The translations under genes and the position numbers were made by a program. The notes under the pieces were generated by a model that worked only from the letters and a program-made list of their open reading frames with translations, searched no databases and was not told where the DNA came from. Positions 17,587 through 25,436 of a DNA stretch of 40,056 bases are shown in pieces. The DNA comes from CAYNTS01 sp964400495 (GTDB lineage: Bacteria; Fidelibacterota; Marinisomatia; SCGC-AAA003-L08; D37C17), in NCBI GenBank assembly GCA_964400495.1, contig CAYNTS010000015.1, positions 1 to 40,056 of the forward strand, written 5' to 3'. The number at the start of each line of letters is the position of its first letter. Position 1 is the first letter of the stretch.

Positions 17587-17636
17587 ATTTATTTTTCCCG
17601 TTAATTTCAATTTAAAATAATCCTTAAATTTACGCT

Positions 17637-18974
17637 ATGTCGAATCTCCGATACATGATTGAAACGTATGGCTGTCAGATGAATGTGTATGATTCTGAAT
17701 TGGTAGCAAAATTGCTCCAAAATTTGGGATATTCTGAAACCACAGTCATTGAAGATGCAGATGCAATATTTTTAAATACGTGTTCAGTTCGTGAAAAAGC
17801 AGAAGAGACTGTTCATAATCGATTAAATAATTTGCACTACTTAAAGAGAAAAAAACCATCCATGATAATTGGTGTTTTGGGGTGTATGGCTCAAAATTTG
17901 AAAAATGATTTATTAGAATCTAAGCCATTTGTGGATGTTATTTTAGGACCAGATTCATATCGGAGAATACCTGAAATTATTCAATCTCGGATGCAAGAGC
18001 AAAATCATTTAGTTGATACTCGACTTTCTAAATTTGAAGTGTATGAAGATTTATATCCATCTCGCCATGATGGAATAAATGCGTGGATTTCAATTACTCG
18101 TGGATGTGATAAATTTTGTACATTTTGCATTGTACCTTTTACACGTGGGCGTGAGCGAAGCAGAACAATGGATAGTATCATTGAAGAGGCAAAACAAGCA
18201 GTTGAAAATGGATTTCTGGAAATTACCCTATTAGGGCAAAATGTAAATTCATACCGAACAATTGAGGGTGGTTTTGCTGAATTATTGGAAAAAGTTGCCA
18301 ATATCAAAGGTATTCAAAGAATTCGATATACATCACCACATCCTCAAGATATTGATGATGATTTGCTAATAGTGATGCAAAAATATGATAATATTTGTAA
18401 TTATATCCATTTACCATTACAAGCTGGTTCAGACAGAATATTGAAACGAATGAATCGAACATATACTCGAATTGAATTTGCAAATTTGGTTGATAAGATT
18501 AGACATTATATACCAAATTGTTCTATCTCAACTGATGTAATTGTTGGATTCCCCGGTGAGACAGATGGGGAATTTGAAGAGACTCTAGAAGTTGTGGAAA
18601 ATGTGTGTTTTGATGCTGCATTTATGTTTAAATATTCTCCCCGTCCGGGCACTAAAGCAGCTGAATATTCTGATTCTGTTGAAGAAAACGTGAAGCAAAC
18701 TCGTTTAGAACAACTCATTTCTTTACAGAAAAAGAATACCTTAAAAGCAAATCAAAAGTATGTTGGTAAAATTGTTGATGTGTTGATTGAGAAGGAAAGT
18801 AAGAAATCTGAAACTCAATGGGCAGGTCGTACACAAGGGAATACATGGGTAATATTTGATAAATCAAATGAAAATATAAAAGAAATAGTTCAAGTTGAAA
18901 TAATTGATGCACAAGGTGTAACTTTGTTTGGTCAAACAGTTAATAAAAAGGAAAACATTCATGAAGCTGCTTAA
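17637..18974 (+). CDS. miaB: tRNA-2-methylthio-N6-dimethylallyladenosine synthase
   Basis: MiaB is a radical SAM methylthiotransferase that adds a methylthio group to i6A37 of tRNAs reading U-starting codons. The N-terminal UPF0004 domain carries auxiliary-cluster cysteines C13, C49 and C83. The radical SAM motif is C157-x3-C161-x2-C164 ('GCDKFCTFC'). A TRAM domain lies at the C-terminus. The 'MIETYGCQMN' opening and length (445) match MiaB rather than MtaB or RimO. Its 3' end overlaps lapA by 14 bases. Confidence 0.94.
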   Translation: MSNLRYMIETYGCQMNVYDSELVAKLLQNLGYSETTVIEDADAIFLNTCSVREKAEETVHNRLNNLHYLKRKKPSMIIGVLGCMAQNLKNDLLESKPFVDVILGPDSYRRIPEIIQSRMQEQNHLVDTRLSKFEVYEDLYPSRHDGINAWISITRGCDKFCTFCIVPFTRGRERSRTMDSIIEEAKQAVENGFLEITLLGQNVNSYRTIEGGFAELLEKVANIKGIQRIRYTSPHPQDIDDDLLIVMQKYDNICNYIHLPLQAGSDRILKRMNRTYTRIEFANLVDKIRHYIPNCSISTDVIVGFPGETDGEFEETLEVVENVCFDAAFMFKYSPRPGTKAAEYSDSVEENVKQTRLEQLISLQKKNTLKANQKYVGKIVDVLIEKESKKSETQWAGRTQGNTWVIFDKSNENIKEIVQVEIIDAQGVTLFGQTVNKKENIHEAA

Positions 18975-19308
18975 ATATTTATTTTTTATTTTAATTTTAG
19001 TTGGGAGTTTAATTTTCTTGGTAAAGTTAAATGAACTTAATAGTTTGAACATTCGGATTCCATTTTTGGTAGATATTGAAGGGTATGAAGAAGGATTTAA
19101 TGTTTGGCTAGTTATGATTTTAACCTTTACTGCTGGAGTATTACTTGGTTTTATTTTGGCTTTATTTCAAATTATTACCCAAAAAACGGAAGTAATGTCG
19201 TTAAAATCTCAACTTCGACGCACCCAAGTAGAACTTGATAGTCTAAGAAATCAAGCAATTGATGATGATATCATTTTAACTGATGAAATTGAGGGTAATG
19301 AAGTATGA
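18961..19308 (+). CDS. LapA-domain (DUF1049) membrane protein
   Basis: This 115-residue protein has two transmembrane helices (about 3-22 and 44-67) with 'F..GVLLGFILALFQ' in the second, followed by a cytoplasmic coiled-coil tail ('LKSQLRRTQVELDSLRNQA'). This is the LapA (YciS) layout. In proteobacteria LapA acts with LapB in controlling LpxC and lipopolysaccharide levels. The next gene encodes a LapB-like TPR protein, which supports the call. ATG 18961 is preferred because it starts right at the membrane helix and has AAAGGA upstream; longer starts run into miaB. It overlaps the next gene by four bases. Confidence 0.8.
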   Translation: MKLLKYLFFILILVGSLIFLVKLNELNSLNIRIPFLVDIEGYEEGFNVWLVMILTFTAGVLLGFILALFQIITQKTEVMSLKSQLRRTQVELDSLRNQAIDDDIILTDEIEGNEV

Positions 19309-20540
19309 GCGAAATTATCTTAACATTGCTGATTCTTAGTGTTGCAGTAGGTGGAATATTATTTTTTGTATTCAAATATCGTCCAAAAACAAAATCTAAT
19401 ATAAGGGATTTATATTCTGAGGGACTCGATATGCTCATTACTGGACATCGAAGAGGTGCCTACCAAAATTTTAGAACAATTATTCAAAAAGATACCAATA
19501 ATATCAAAGCATATTTGCATTTGGGACAAGTGATAAGAGAGGGCGGAAATCCCGAACAGGCATTAAAAGTTCACAAGGGAATTACTTTTCGAAAGAATTT
19601 AACTCAATATGAAAAGCTTGAACTTCATAAGAATCTTTCACTTGACTTTAAAGCAGTAAATAATATTGAATCTGCAATTGTTGAAGTTCATAATATGCTC
19701 ACTTTGGATAAGTCTAATGAATGGGCTGTATCGCAACTTATCAAGTTGTATCGTGAAAAAGATAATTGGGCTAAAGCTGGCGAATATCTTGAGTTATATC
19801 AAAAAATTACAGAGAAAATTGACACTCATAAAGTAGCATTGTTTAAAGTAGAAGAGGGGCGTATTAATCTTCGAAACAAACAATATATTGAGGCACGAAA
19901 CACCTTTCAAGATGCGCTTAATATTAATGAAAAAATTGCGTCAGCATATTATTTCATTGGAAATACTTATAGTGCAGAAAGTGAAGATGCATACCAAAGT
20001 GCAATGGATATTGAAGAATTGTCAGTTCAATCTGAAGAATCTGAACAAAAATATGAAGAACATATAGCTGAAGCAAAGAATTTATTGAGCAAGGCAATCC
20101 CAATGTGGGTTAAATATGCAGAAATGAATCCAAGTTATGCGTGGATGGTTATTCACCTGTTAAAAGATGCATTGTTTGCTTTGGACAGATATCCTGAAGT
20201 TGAGAGTATATTAAGGCAGATTACGAGAAAAGATCCTGATAATATTGAGGTTTTAGCAAGTTTAGCAGATTTCTATGCACACAGAGGTGATTTACAAGAA
20301 GCATTAGAGCTCATTGAAACTGCATTAGAAAAAGATAGCACTTCCCTTCTTGTTAGATTGATTAAGTTAAAATTAGATGCACGTAAAAGTGGATCATCTG
20401 AAATGACGAAAGAATTAGATAGTTTAATTCATTTTTTGGTTACAGATAAACGATTCCAAATTTATAAAAATACTTCCACAGACTCAGATATTATTTGGCT
20501 ATATGGCGCAACGGGTCAAAAAGGTGAATTACCAATTTGA
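19305..20540 (+). CDS. LapB-like TPR protein with cysteine-less rubredoxin-type tail
   Basis: A single N-terminal membrane helix (about 4-23) is followed by many tetratricopeptide repeats (about 35-375). This is the LapB/YciM plan, and the upstream lapA-like gene overlaps by four bases. LapB normally ends in a rubredoxin-like C-x2-C...W-x-C-P-x-C knuckle packed on the TPRs. Here residues 384-411 align without gaps around the conserved Trp (W398), but the four cysteine positions are I386, N389, Y400 and T403. The metal site therefore appears lost while the fold outline remains. A role in envelope or lipid A regulation is inferred from the pair. It overlaps the SPOR gene. Confidence 0.78.
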   Translation: MSEIILTLLILSVAVGGILFFVFKYRPKTKSNIRDLYSEGLDMLITGHRRGAYQNFRTIIQKDTNNIKAYLHLGQVIREGGNPEQALKVHKGITFRKNLTQYEKLELHKNLSLDFKAVNNIESAIVEVHNMLTLDKSNEWAVSQLIKLYREKDNWAKAGEYLELYQKITEKIDTHKVALFKVEEGRINLRNKQYIEARNTFQDALNINEKIASAYYFIGNTYSAESEDAYQSAMDIEELSVQSEESEQKYEEHIAEAKNLLSKAIPMWVKYAEMNPSYAWMVIHLLKDALFALDRYPEVESILRQITRKDPDNIEVLASLADFYAHRGDLQEALELIETALEKDSTSLLVRLIKLKLDARKSGSSEMTKELDSLIHFLVTDKRFQIYKNTSTDSDIIWLYGATGQKGELPI

Positions 20541-21343
20541 AAAAAGTTTTAACAATATTATTTTTATCTGTATTAGTTAGTCAAACTGTAAATATTTCTG
20601 GATTAATTGACTCCGTATTGATTGGAAATCCCGAACCTGCCGAAGAGTTGTTACCTACTTTGGTAGTTGAGTATCCAAATAATCCTGAGGTTATGTTTTT
20701 ACAGGGCTTGTTAGAAATGAATGGTGAAAAGGCAAAAGATCATTTTAAAACGGTTTATGATACACACCCAAATTCAGATTACGGTGATGATGCAGTCATG
20801 AAAGTTGCCGAGTATTACTATACAACCGGTTATTATATTCAATCAGCTGATTGGTTGAAAAAAATGCCCTTGTATTATCCACGTTCTTCACATATTGAAC
20901 GTGCAGTAAAATTATTTTTAAACTCCCTAATTGTTTCTGGGAGTAAAGATACAGCACTTTTTTATTCGAAAGTATTTAAACGACGGTTTCCAAAAATGGA
21001 TATTGATGCAAAATTATCTGATGTTTTAGCCAGTTTTGAAGCTAATACTCAAAAAAACAAATCACAATTTGTTATAGAACCAGTGAAAGAAGTTGTTTCT
21101 AATGAGGACAAACAGTTTTCATTACAAATAGGTGCATTTGGGAAGGTCGATAATGCTAAATCACGCAAGAAAATGCTAGTAAATTCAGGATTTAATCCAC
21201 GCATTGACCAAGTAGAATCGAATGGTAATATTTTATTTGCTGTTAGAGAAGGGCATTATTCCGACAAGGAAAGTGCAAAGAAAATTGGCAAGCAAATTAA
21301 AGCCCGTTTGGGTTTGAATACGATAGTTGTAAAAAATAAATAA
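20537..21343 (+). CDS. TPR-like exported protein with C-terminal SPOR domain
   Basis: The N-terminal signal sequence 'KKVLTILFLSVLVSQ' is followed by helical TPR-like repeats (about 25-160, YbgF/BamD-like 'HPNSDYGDDAVMKVAEYYYTTG'). A SPOR domain covers about 192-268: 'FSLQIGAFGKVDNAKS...' and 'REGHYSDKESAKKIGKQI'. SPOR domains bind denuded peptidoglycan and often mark the division site. The start is TTG 20537, overlapping the TPR gene stop (TTGA), with AAAGGTGA about ten bases upstream. It is the last protein gene before tRNA-Sec. The function is likely periplasmic and linked to the cell wall; the partner is unknown. Confidence 0.85.
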   Translation: MKKVLTILFLSVLVSQTVNISGLIDSVLIGNPEPAEELLPTLVVEYPNNPEVMFLQGLLEMNGEKAKDHFKTVYDTHPNSDYGDDAVMKVAEYYYTTGYYIQSADWLKKMPLYYPRSSHIERAVKLFLNSLIVSGSKDTALFYSKVFKRRFPKMDIDAKLSDVLASFEANTQKNKSQFVIEPVKEVVSNEDKQFSLQIGAFGKVDNAKSRKKMLVNSGFNPRIDQVESNGNILFAVREGHYSDKESAKKIGKQIKARLGLNTIVVKNK

Positions 21344-21362
21344 TTGTTACGTTTGTAACGAT

Positions 21363-21454
21363 GGAAGCGAATGCGACCCTGGTGGGCGTCACGGTCTTCA
21401 ACACCGATGAGTGGCAGTAATGTCACTGGTGGATTCGATTTCCACACGCTTCCG
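21363..21454 (+). tRNA. selC: tRNA-Sec (anticodon UCA)
   Basis: This 92-base gene folds as a class II tRNA. The acceptor is GGAAGCG with CGCTTCC plus an eighth A-A position. The anticodon loop is CTTCAAC (TCA). A 7-bp variable arm pairs AGTGGCA with TGTCACT around GTAA, and the T arm pairs GTGGA with TCCAC around TTCGATT. The eight-base acceptor plus five-base T stem is diagnostic of selenocysteine tRNA as opposed to an opal suppressor tRNA-Ser. The discriminator is G; CCA is not encoded. The D and anticodon stems each need one bulged base. No sel genes and no selenoprotein candidate lie in the window. Confidence 0.88.
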
Positions 21455-21550
21455 CAAGAATTAAGTTTGATGAAAGTTTAAAAATTAAAAACTCAATTTC
21501 AAAATCATCTAAAATCAAGCGTTTTTAATTAATCATAAATAATTTTAAAC

Positions 21551-22042
21551 CTATTTTTTCATATTAACAAACTGGAGGGGTGTAGATAAATCTGCTTCTT
21601 TTGTGAGTTGAATAACTGCTTGTAAATCATCAATCTTTTTTGCTGTTACTCGTAATTGGTCTCCTTGAATTTGAGGTTGAACTTTGAGTTTTGCCCCTTT
21701 AATTAGTTTGTTGATTTTTTTGGTTAATTCTTTGCCAATACCTTCTTTCAATACAACTTTTTGACGAACGGACATTCCAGAAGCATTTTCTTCTTTTTGG
21801 TAATCAAATGTTTTGATTGAAATTTTGCGTGAGATTGCTCTATTTTCAAGCATATCTCTAATTGCATTTAACTGCATATCATTACTTGCAGTAATAGTAA
21901 TATATTTTTCTGATTTATTGAGTGAAATAGCAGAATCACTACCTCTAAAATCGTACCTATTTGCAATATCTCGTGTTACTGTGTTTACAGTATTATCAAT
22001 TTCTTGTATATCTAATTTACTCACAATATCAAATGATGGCAT
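21551..22042 (-). CDS. yajQ: YajQ family nucleotide-binding protein
   Basis: The 163 residues carry the family opening 'MPSFDIVSKLDIQEIDNTV' and 'RYDFRGS', and the duplicated ferredoxin-like halves ending in 'LTKEADLSTPLQFVN'. YajQ proteins bind nucleotides; in Xanthomonas a homologue is a cyclic-di-GMP-responsive regulator. Whether this one binds cyclic-di-GMP cannot be told from sequence. AGGAG lies just upstream of the ATG, eight bases after the glpK stop, so it is probably the second gene of a glpK-yajQ transcript. Confidence 0.93.
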   Translation of the reverse strand: MPSFDIVSKLDIQEIDNTVNTVTRDIANRYDFRGSDSAISLNKSEKYITITASNDMQLNAIRDMLENRAISRKISIKTFDYQKEENASGMSVRQKVVLKEGIGKELTKKINKLIKGAKLKVQPQIQGDQLRVTAKKIDDLQAVIQLTKEADLSTPLQFVNMKK

Positions 22043-22050
22043 TGTTTCTC

Positions 22051-23526
22051 CTAGTGATTTATTGTATTAATTGCTCGTTCCCACCCATTCAATAGATGTT
22101 GTCGTTTTTCAGCATCCATATTGGGATTAAAAATTGTATCAACTTGCCTGATTTCAGCAAGTTCATTTGGAGAATCCCAAAATCCACTTCCAATTCCAGC
22201 AAGCATTCCTGCACCTAATGCAGTAGTTTCTATATTAGTTGGTCTATTGATGGCAGAATTTAATATATCTGATTGAAATTGCATGAGGAAATTATTGGCA
22301 GTCGCACCACCATCAACTCTTAGTTCAGAATTTGTAATATTTGTATCTTTCTGAATTGCCTGAATTAAGTCATATACTTGGTAGGCAATGCTCTCAAGAC
22401 CTGCCCTTACAATATGTGCTTTCCCAACACCTCTCGTTAACCCTGAAATTGACCCTTGCGCATCTTGATTCCAATATGGTGCTCCAAGTCCCACAAACGC
22501 TGGAACTAAATACACACCATCATTATCAGAAATTGATATAGCAATCTCTTCGCTTTCACTGGCAGAAGCAATTAATTGAAGTTCATCTCGTATCCATTGA
22601 ATCACTGCCCCACCAATAAATACAGACCCTTCAATTGCATACACTGGTTTTCCAAAAGCATCACATGCAATTGTAGTTAATAATCCATGTTTTGATGCAA
22701 CTAATTCTTCACCAATGTTTGATAATAAGAAGCACCCTGTACCATAAGTACACTTCGTATCTCCTTTTGAAAACCCACCTTGCCCATAAAGAGCAGATTG
22801 CTGGTCGCCAGCTACACCATTAATAGGTATTTCACATTCAAATAAATTAGGTGAAGTTAAGCCAAAATCATCTGCAGAATTTTTAATTTGTGGTAACATT
22901 GTTTTTGGAACTGATAATATTTTACATAATTCATCATCCCAAGTTTTTGTTTTGATATTATAAAGTAGGGTTCTAGACGCATTGGTATGATCAGTTGCAT
23001 GCACCTTACCGTTTGTTAACTTCCAAATCAACCAAGTATCAATTGTGCCAAATAATAAATCCCCTTTTTCAGCTCTATTCTTAGCATTTGGAATATTTTC
23101 CAACAGCCATTTTATTTTGGTCCCTGAAAAGTAACTATCGACGACTAACCCAGTTTTAGTAACAATTGTTTTTTCATGCCCACTTTCTTTCAATTCTTCA
23201 CAAATACCTGAGGATCGTCGGCATTGCCACACAATTGCATTATGGATTGGTTTACCACTATTTTTATCCCACACAACCGTAGTTTCCCGTTGGTTAGTAA
23301 TTCCAATAGAATGAATATTTTTTGAAGAATGACGTGTAATAATTGTGTTAATTAGTGAAAGAGTTGTATCCCAAATTTCTTCAGCGTTATGTTCAACCCA
23401 CCCTGGTTTTGGGTAAATTTGAGTAAACTCAGAATATGTTTTATCTACAATTTCTGCTCTATTGTTTAAAAGAAGGATTGTATTCCCAGTAGTTCCAGCA
23501 TCAATTGTTAAAATATACTTACCCAT
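22051..23526 (-). CDS. glpK: glycerol kinase (FGGY family)
   Basis: GlpK phosphorylates glycerol with ATP to give glycerol-3-phosphate, which could also feed PgsA. Glycerol-contacting residues are in place: R80-E81 ('NQRET'), Y132 ('DSYFSGTK') and D241-Q242 ('AGDQQSA'). The family segment 'GLGAPYWNQDAQGSISGLTRG' and the C-terminal 'LRVDGGATANNFLMQ' are clear. The first phosphate-binding motif reads DAGTTGNT instead of the usual DQGTTSSR, so the arginine that contacts phosphate in E. coli GlpK is missing; other GlpK lineages also have a TTG-x-T version. At 491 residues it is normal in length. No GlpF or GlpD gene is adjacent. Confidence 0.92.
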   Translation of the reverse strand: MGKYILTIDAGTTGNTILLLNNRAEIVDKTYSEFTQIYPKPGWVEHNAEEIWDTTLSLINTIITRHSSKNIHSIGITNQRETTVVWDKNSGKPIHNAIVWQCRRSSGICEELKESGHEKTIVTKTGLVVDSYFSGTKIKWLLENIPNAKNRAEKGDLLFGTIDTWLIWKLTNGKVHATDHTNASRTLLYNIKTKTWDDELCKILSVPKTMLPQIKNSADDFGLTSPNLFECEIPINGVAGDQQSALYGQGGFSKGDTKCTYGTGCFLLSNIGEELVASKHGLLTTIACDAFGKPVYAIEGSVFIGGAVIQWIRDELQLIASASESEEIAISISDNDGVYLVPAFVGLGAPYWNQDAQGSISGLTRGVGKAHIVRAGLESIAYQVYDLIQAIQKDTNITNSELRVDGGATANNFLMQFQSDILNSAINRPTNIETTALGAGMLAGIGSGFWDSPNELAEIRQVDTIFNPNMDAEKRQHLLNGWERAINTINH

Positions 23527-23629
23527 ATATTTACTTTCGTTTTAAATATTAGAAAAATTACAGACCACTAAATTTACATTAACAAAAAATCTAATTAGTA
23601 TGTAAATTTTAGCACTATTTATAGGTTAT

Positions 23630-24364
23630 ATGATGATTAAAACGATAATATTATTACTTACTTCCATTTTATTTGCAAATCCTCCAATTACTGCACAAGC
23701 CATTTTAGATTCTATGAATTCCATTTTAACACCTGAAAATTCACAAGGGAAAATGCAACAAATAATGCAAACATCGGGAGGCAAAGAGCGTGTATTTGAA
23801 TATGAATATTTTTCTGGAAATAAAGGTAAAAATGTATTGATGCGATATACTAAACCAAAAAAAATTAAGGGCAATGCATTTTTAATGAAAAATCATTCGG
23901 ACGATATTTGGGTGTATTTTCCCCGTACAAGACGTGTTCGTAAATTGGCTTCCCATGCAAAAAACCAAAAAGTTCAGGGCTCGGATTTTTCATACGAAGA
24001 TTTTTCAGGTAGTGATGAATGGGAAGAGGATTATGATGTGCACCTCGAAGAAGAAAATGAAACATCATACACCTTAATATTTACTCGCAAACCAAATTCA
24101 AGCAAACAATATGCACGTATGAGAATTTTAATTAGAAAATCTGATTTTTATCCCAGTAAAATTGAATATTACAATAATGAAAAAAAACATTTAAAAACTC
24201 TATTCTTTGAGAATATCCATCAAGTTGATGGATTTCCTACAGCATTTTCAATGCGAATGCAAAATCATGTTGAAGATAGTCAAACTATTATGAAAGTACT
24301 AGAAATGACTTATGATATTTTATTTAAAAAGGGATTCTTTTCGGATAAGAAATTGAAAAAATGA
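23630..24364 (+). CDS. LolA-like outer-membrane lipoprotein-sorting family protein
   Basis: A signal peptide (about 1-17) precedes a periplasmic domain of mostly beta-strands with family features 'ENSQGKMQQIMQT', 'MRYTKPKKIKGNAFLM', 'DDIWVYFPRTRRVRKLASHAKNQKVQGSDFSY' and 'FYPSKIEYYN'. This family has the LolA fold and is typically encoded beside MMPL/RND transporters, as here (two genes on). It probably carries a hydrophobic molecule across the periplasm. It overlaps the barrel gene by four bases. ATG 23630 and ATG 23633 are equally possible starts. Confidence 0.85.
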   Translation: MMIKTIILLLTSILFANPPITAQAILDSMNSILTPENSQGKMQQIMQTSGGKERVFEYEYFSGNKGKNVLMRYTKPKKIKGNAFLMKNHSDDIWVYFPRTRRVRKLASHAKNQKVQGSDFSYEDFSGSDEWEEDYDVHLEEENETSYTLIFTRKPNSSKQYARMRILIRKSDFYPSKIEYYNNEKKHLKTLFFENIHQVDGFPTAFSMRMQNHVEDSQTIMKVLEMTYDILFKKGFFSDKKLKK

Positions 24365-25434
24365 GGTGGATTTACGTTATTATAATCAATCTTGGTATAG
24401 TTTTTTCTCAACTAGAATTTAGTGGATATGTTGAAGGAGAGTTAGATCCAATTGATTTACAAAAAGTTTATCTTATTTATGGGTATGCAAAAATAAGAAC
24501 GGATATAAATTATAATATACTTGACAATATAAATATTAAATCAGCTATATTTTATAAGACATTATGGAGTGATAAATTTATTTCAACTAATGATTTTACA
24601 CCCATTGAAATAGAAAGTGAATTTGATATGAATTTTCTATCACCAGACAGTCTTTACCTTGATAATTTTTTTATTAACTATTCTTTTGAGGATTTAAATT
24701 GTACTATTGGAAGACAACCCATTACGTTTGGGGGTGGGTACGTGTGGAATCCAATAAATCCATTTTTAACGAAGGATATGTTAGACCCAACTTACGAAAT
24801 ACAAGGAGTAGATGTTGCACGAGTCAGTTATCTTTTAAACGAAGTTGAGGTTGAAGCAATTGTATCATTAAATTCAATTCAAAACAATCAAAATTATTTA
24901 GTTTCATCCAATTTCTCCTTATTAGACCATGATATTTCTTTCATATATTCTGATATGAATTCACAGGAATCATTTGGCTTTTATTCAGTGGGTGAAATTG
25001 CTTCTATTGGAATTTGGACAGAATATTCTTCAATTGTTCATAGTAGTTCCAACTATGTTTTAGGAGGTGACTATACATTTGAAAATGGGGTTTATCTAAT
25101 GAATGAATATTTACATCAAAGTAATGGACTAAACTTTGATGGTGGTTATGATGAGATAGAATATTTTGTGTATTTTTTTACCAATCCAATTGCTTTAGCA
25201 CAAGATTACTTTTTTACGATGATTCAATTTCCTATTCTTGATTTCACAAATTTTAGTCTTTCACAAATTACTAATCTTACAGACAAAAGTGGTATGATAA
25301 ATTTGCAAATTGACCACTCCCCATTAGATGATGTGGATTTTACTTTTGGTGTTTTCGCCTTTTTAGAAAATTCCAATACTGAGTTTGGAATTTTTAATCA
25401 TGGTTTACGATTTAGAACAAGGTATTATTTTTAG
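24361..25434 (+). CDS. outer-membrane beta-barrel protein of the transporter operon
   Basis: An N-terminal signal (about 1-17, 'IYVIIINLGIVFSQ') is followed by about 340 residues of alternating strands and turns rich in Tyr, Asn, Ser and Phe. The segment 'CTIGRQPITFGGGYVWNPINPFL' resembles barrel proteins that accompany MMPL transporters, and the last strand ends 'GLRFRTRYYF', with the terminal aromatic residue typical of BamA-assembled barrels. It overlaps the LolA-like gene by four bases and ends two bases before the transporter gene, so the three are one operon. It is likely the outer-membrane part of the same route. I cannot name the cargo. Confidence 0.75.
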   Translation: MRWIYVIIINLGIVFSQLEFSGYVEGELDPIDLQKVYLIYGYAKIRTDINYNILDNINIKSAIFYKTLWSDKFISTNDFTPIEIESEFDMNFLSPDSLYLDNFFINYSFEDLNCTIGRQPITFGGGYVWNPINPFLTKDMLDPTYEIQGVDVARVSYLLNEVEVEAIVSLNSIQNNQNYLVSSNFSLLDHDISFIYSDMNSQESFGFYSVGEIASIGIWTEYSSIVHSSSNYVLGGDYTFENGVYLMNEYLHQSNGLNFDGGYDEIEYFVYFFTNPIALAQDYFFTMIQFPILDFTNFSLSQITNLTDKSGMINLQIDHSPLDDVDFTFGVFAFLENSNTEFGIFNHGLRFRTRYYF

Positions 25435-25436
25435 TA

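Noticed and set aside
18928..18960. upstream extension of the LapA-like protein
   Set aside because: The extra eleven residues lie within miaB and precede the natural membrane-helix start with a ribosome site at 18961.
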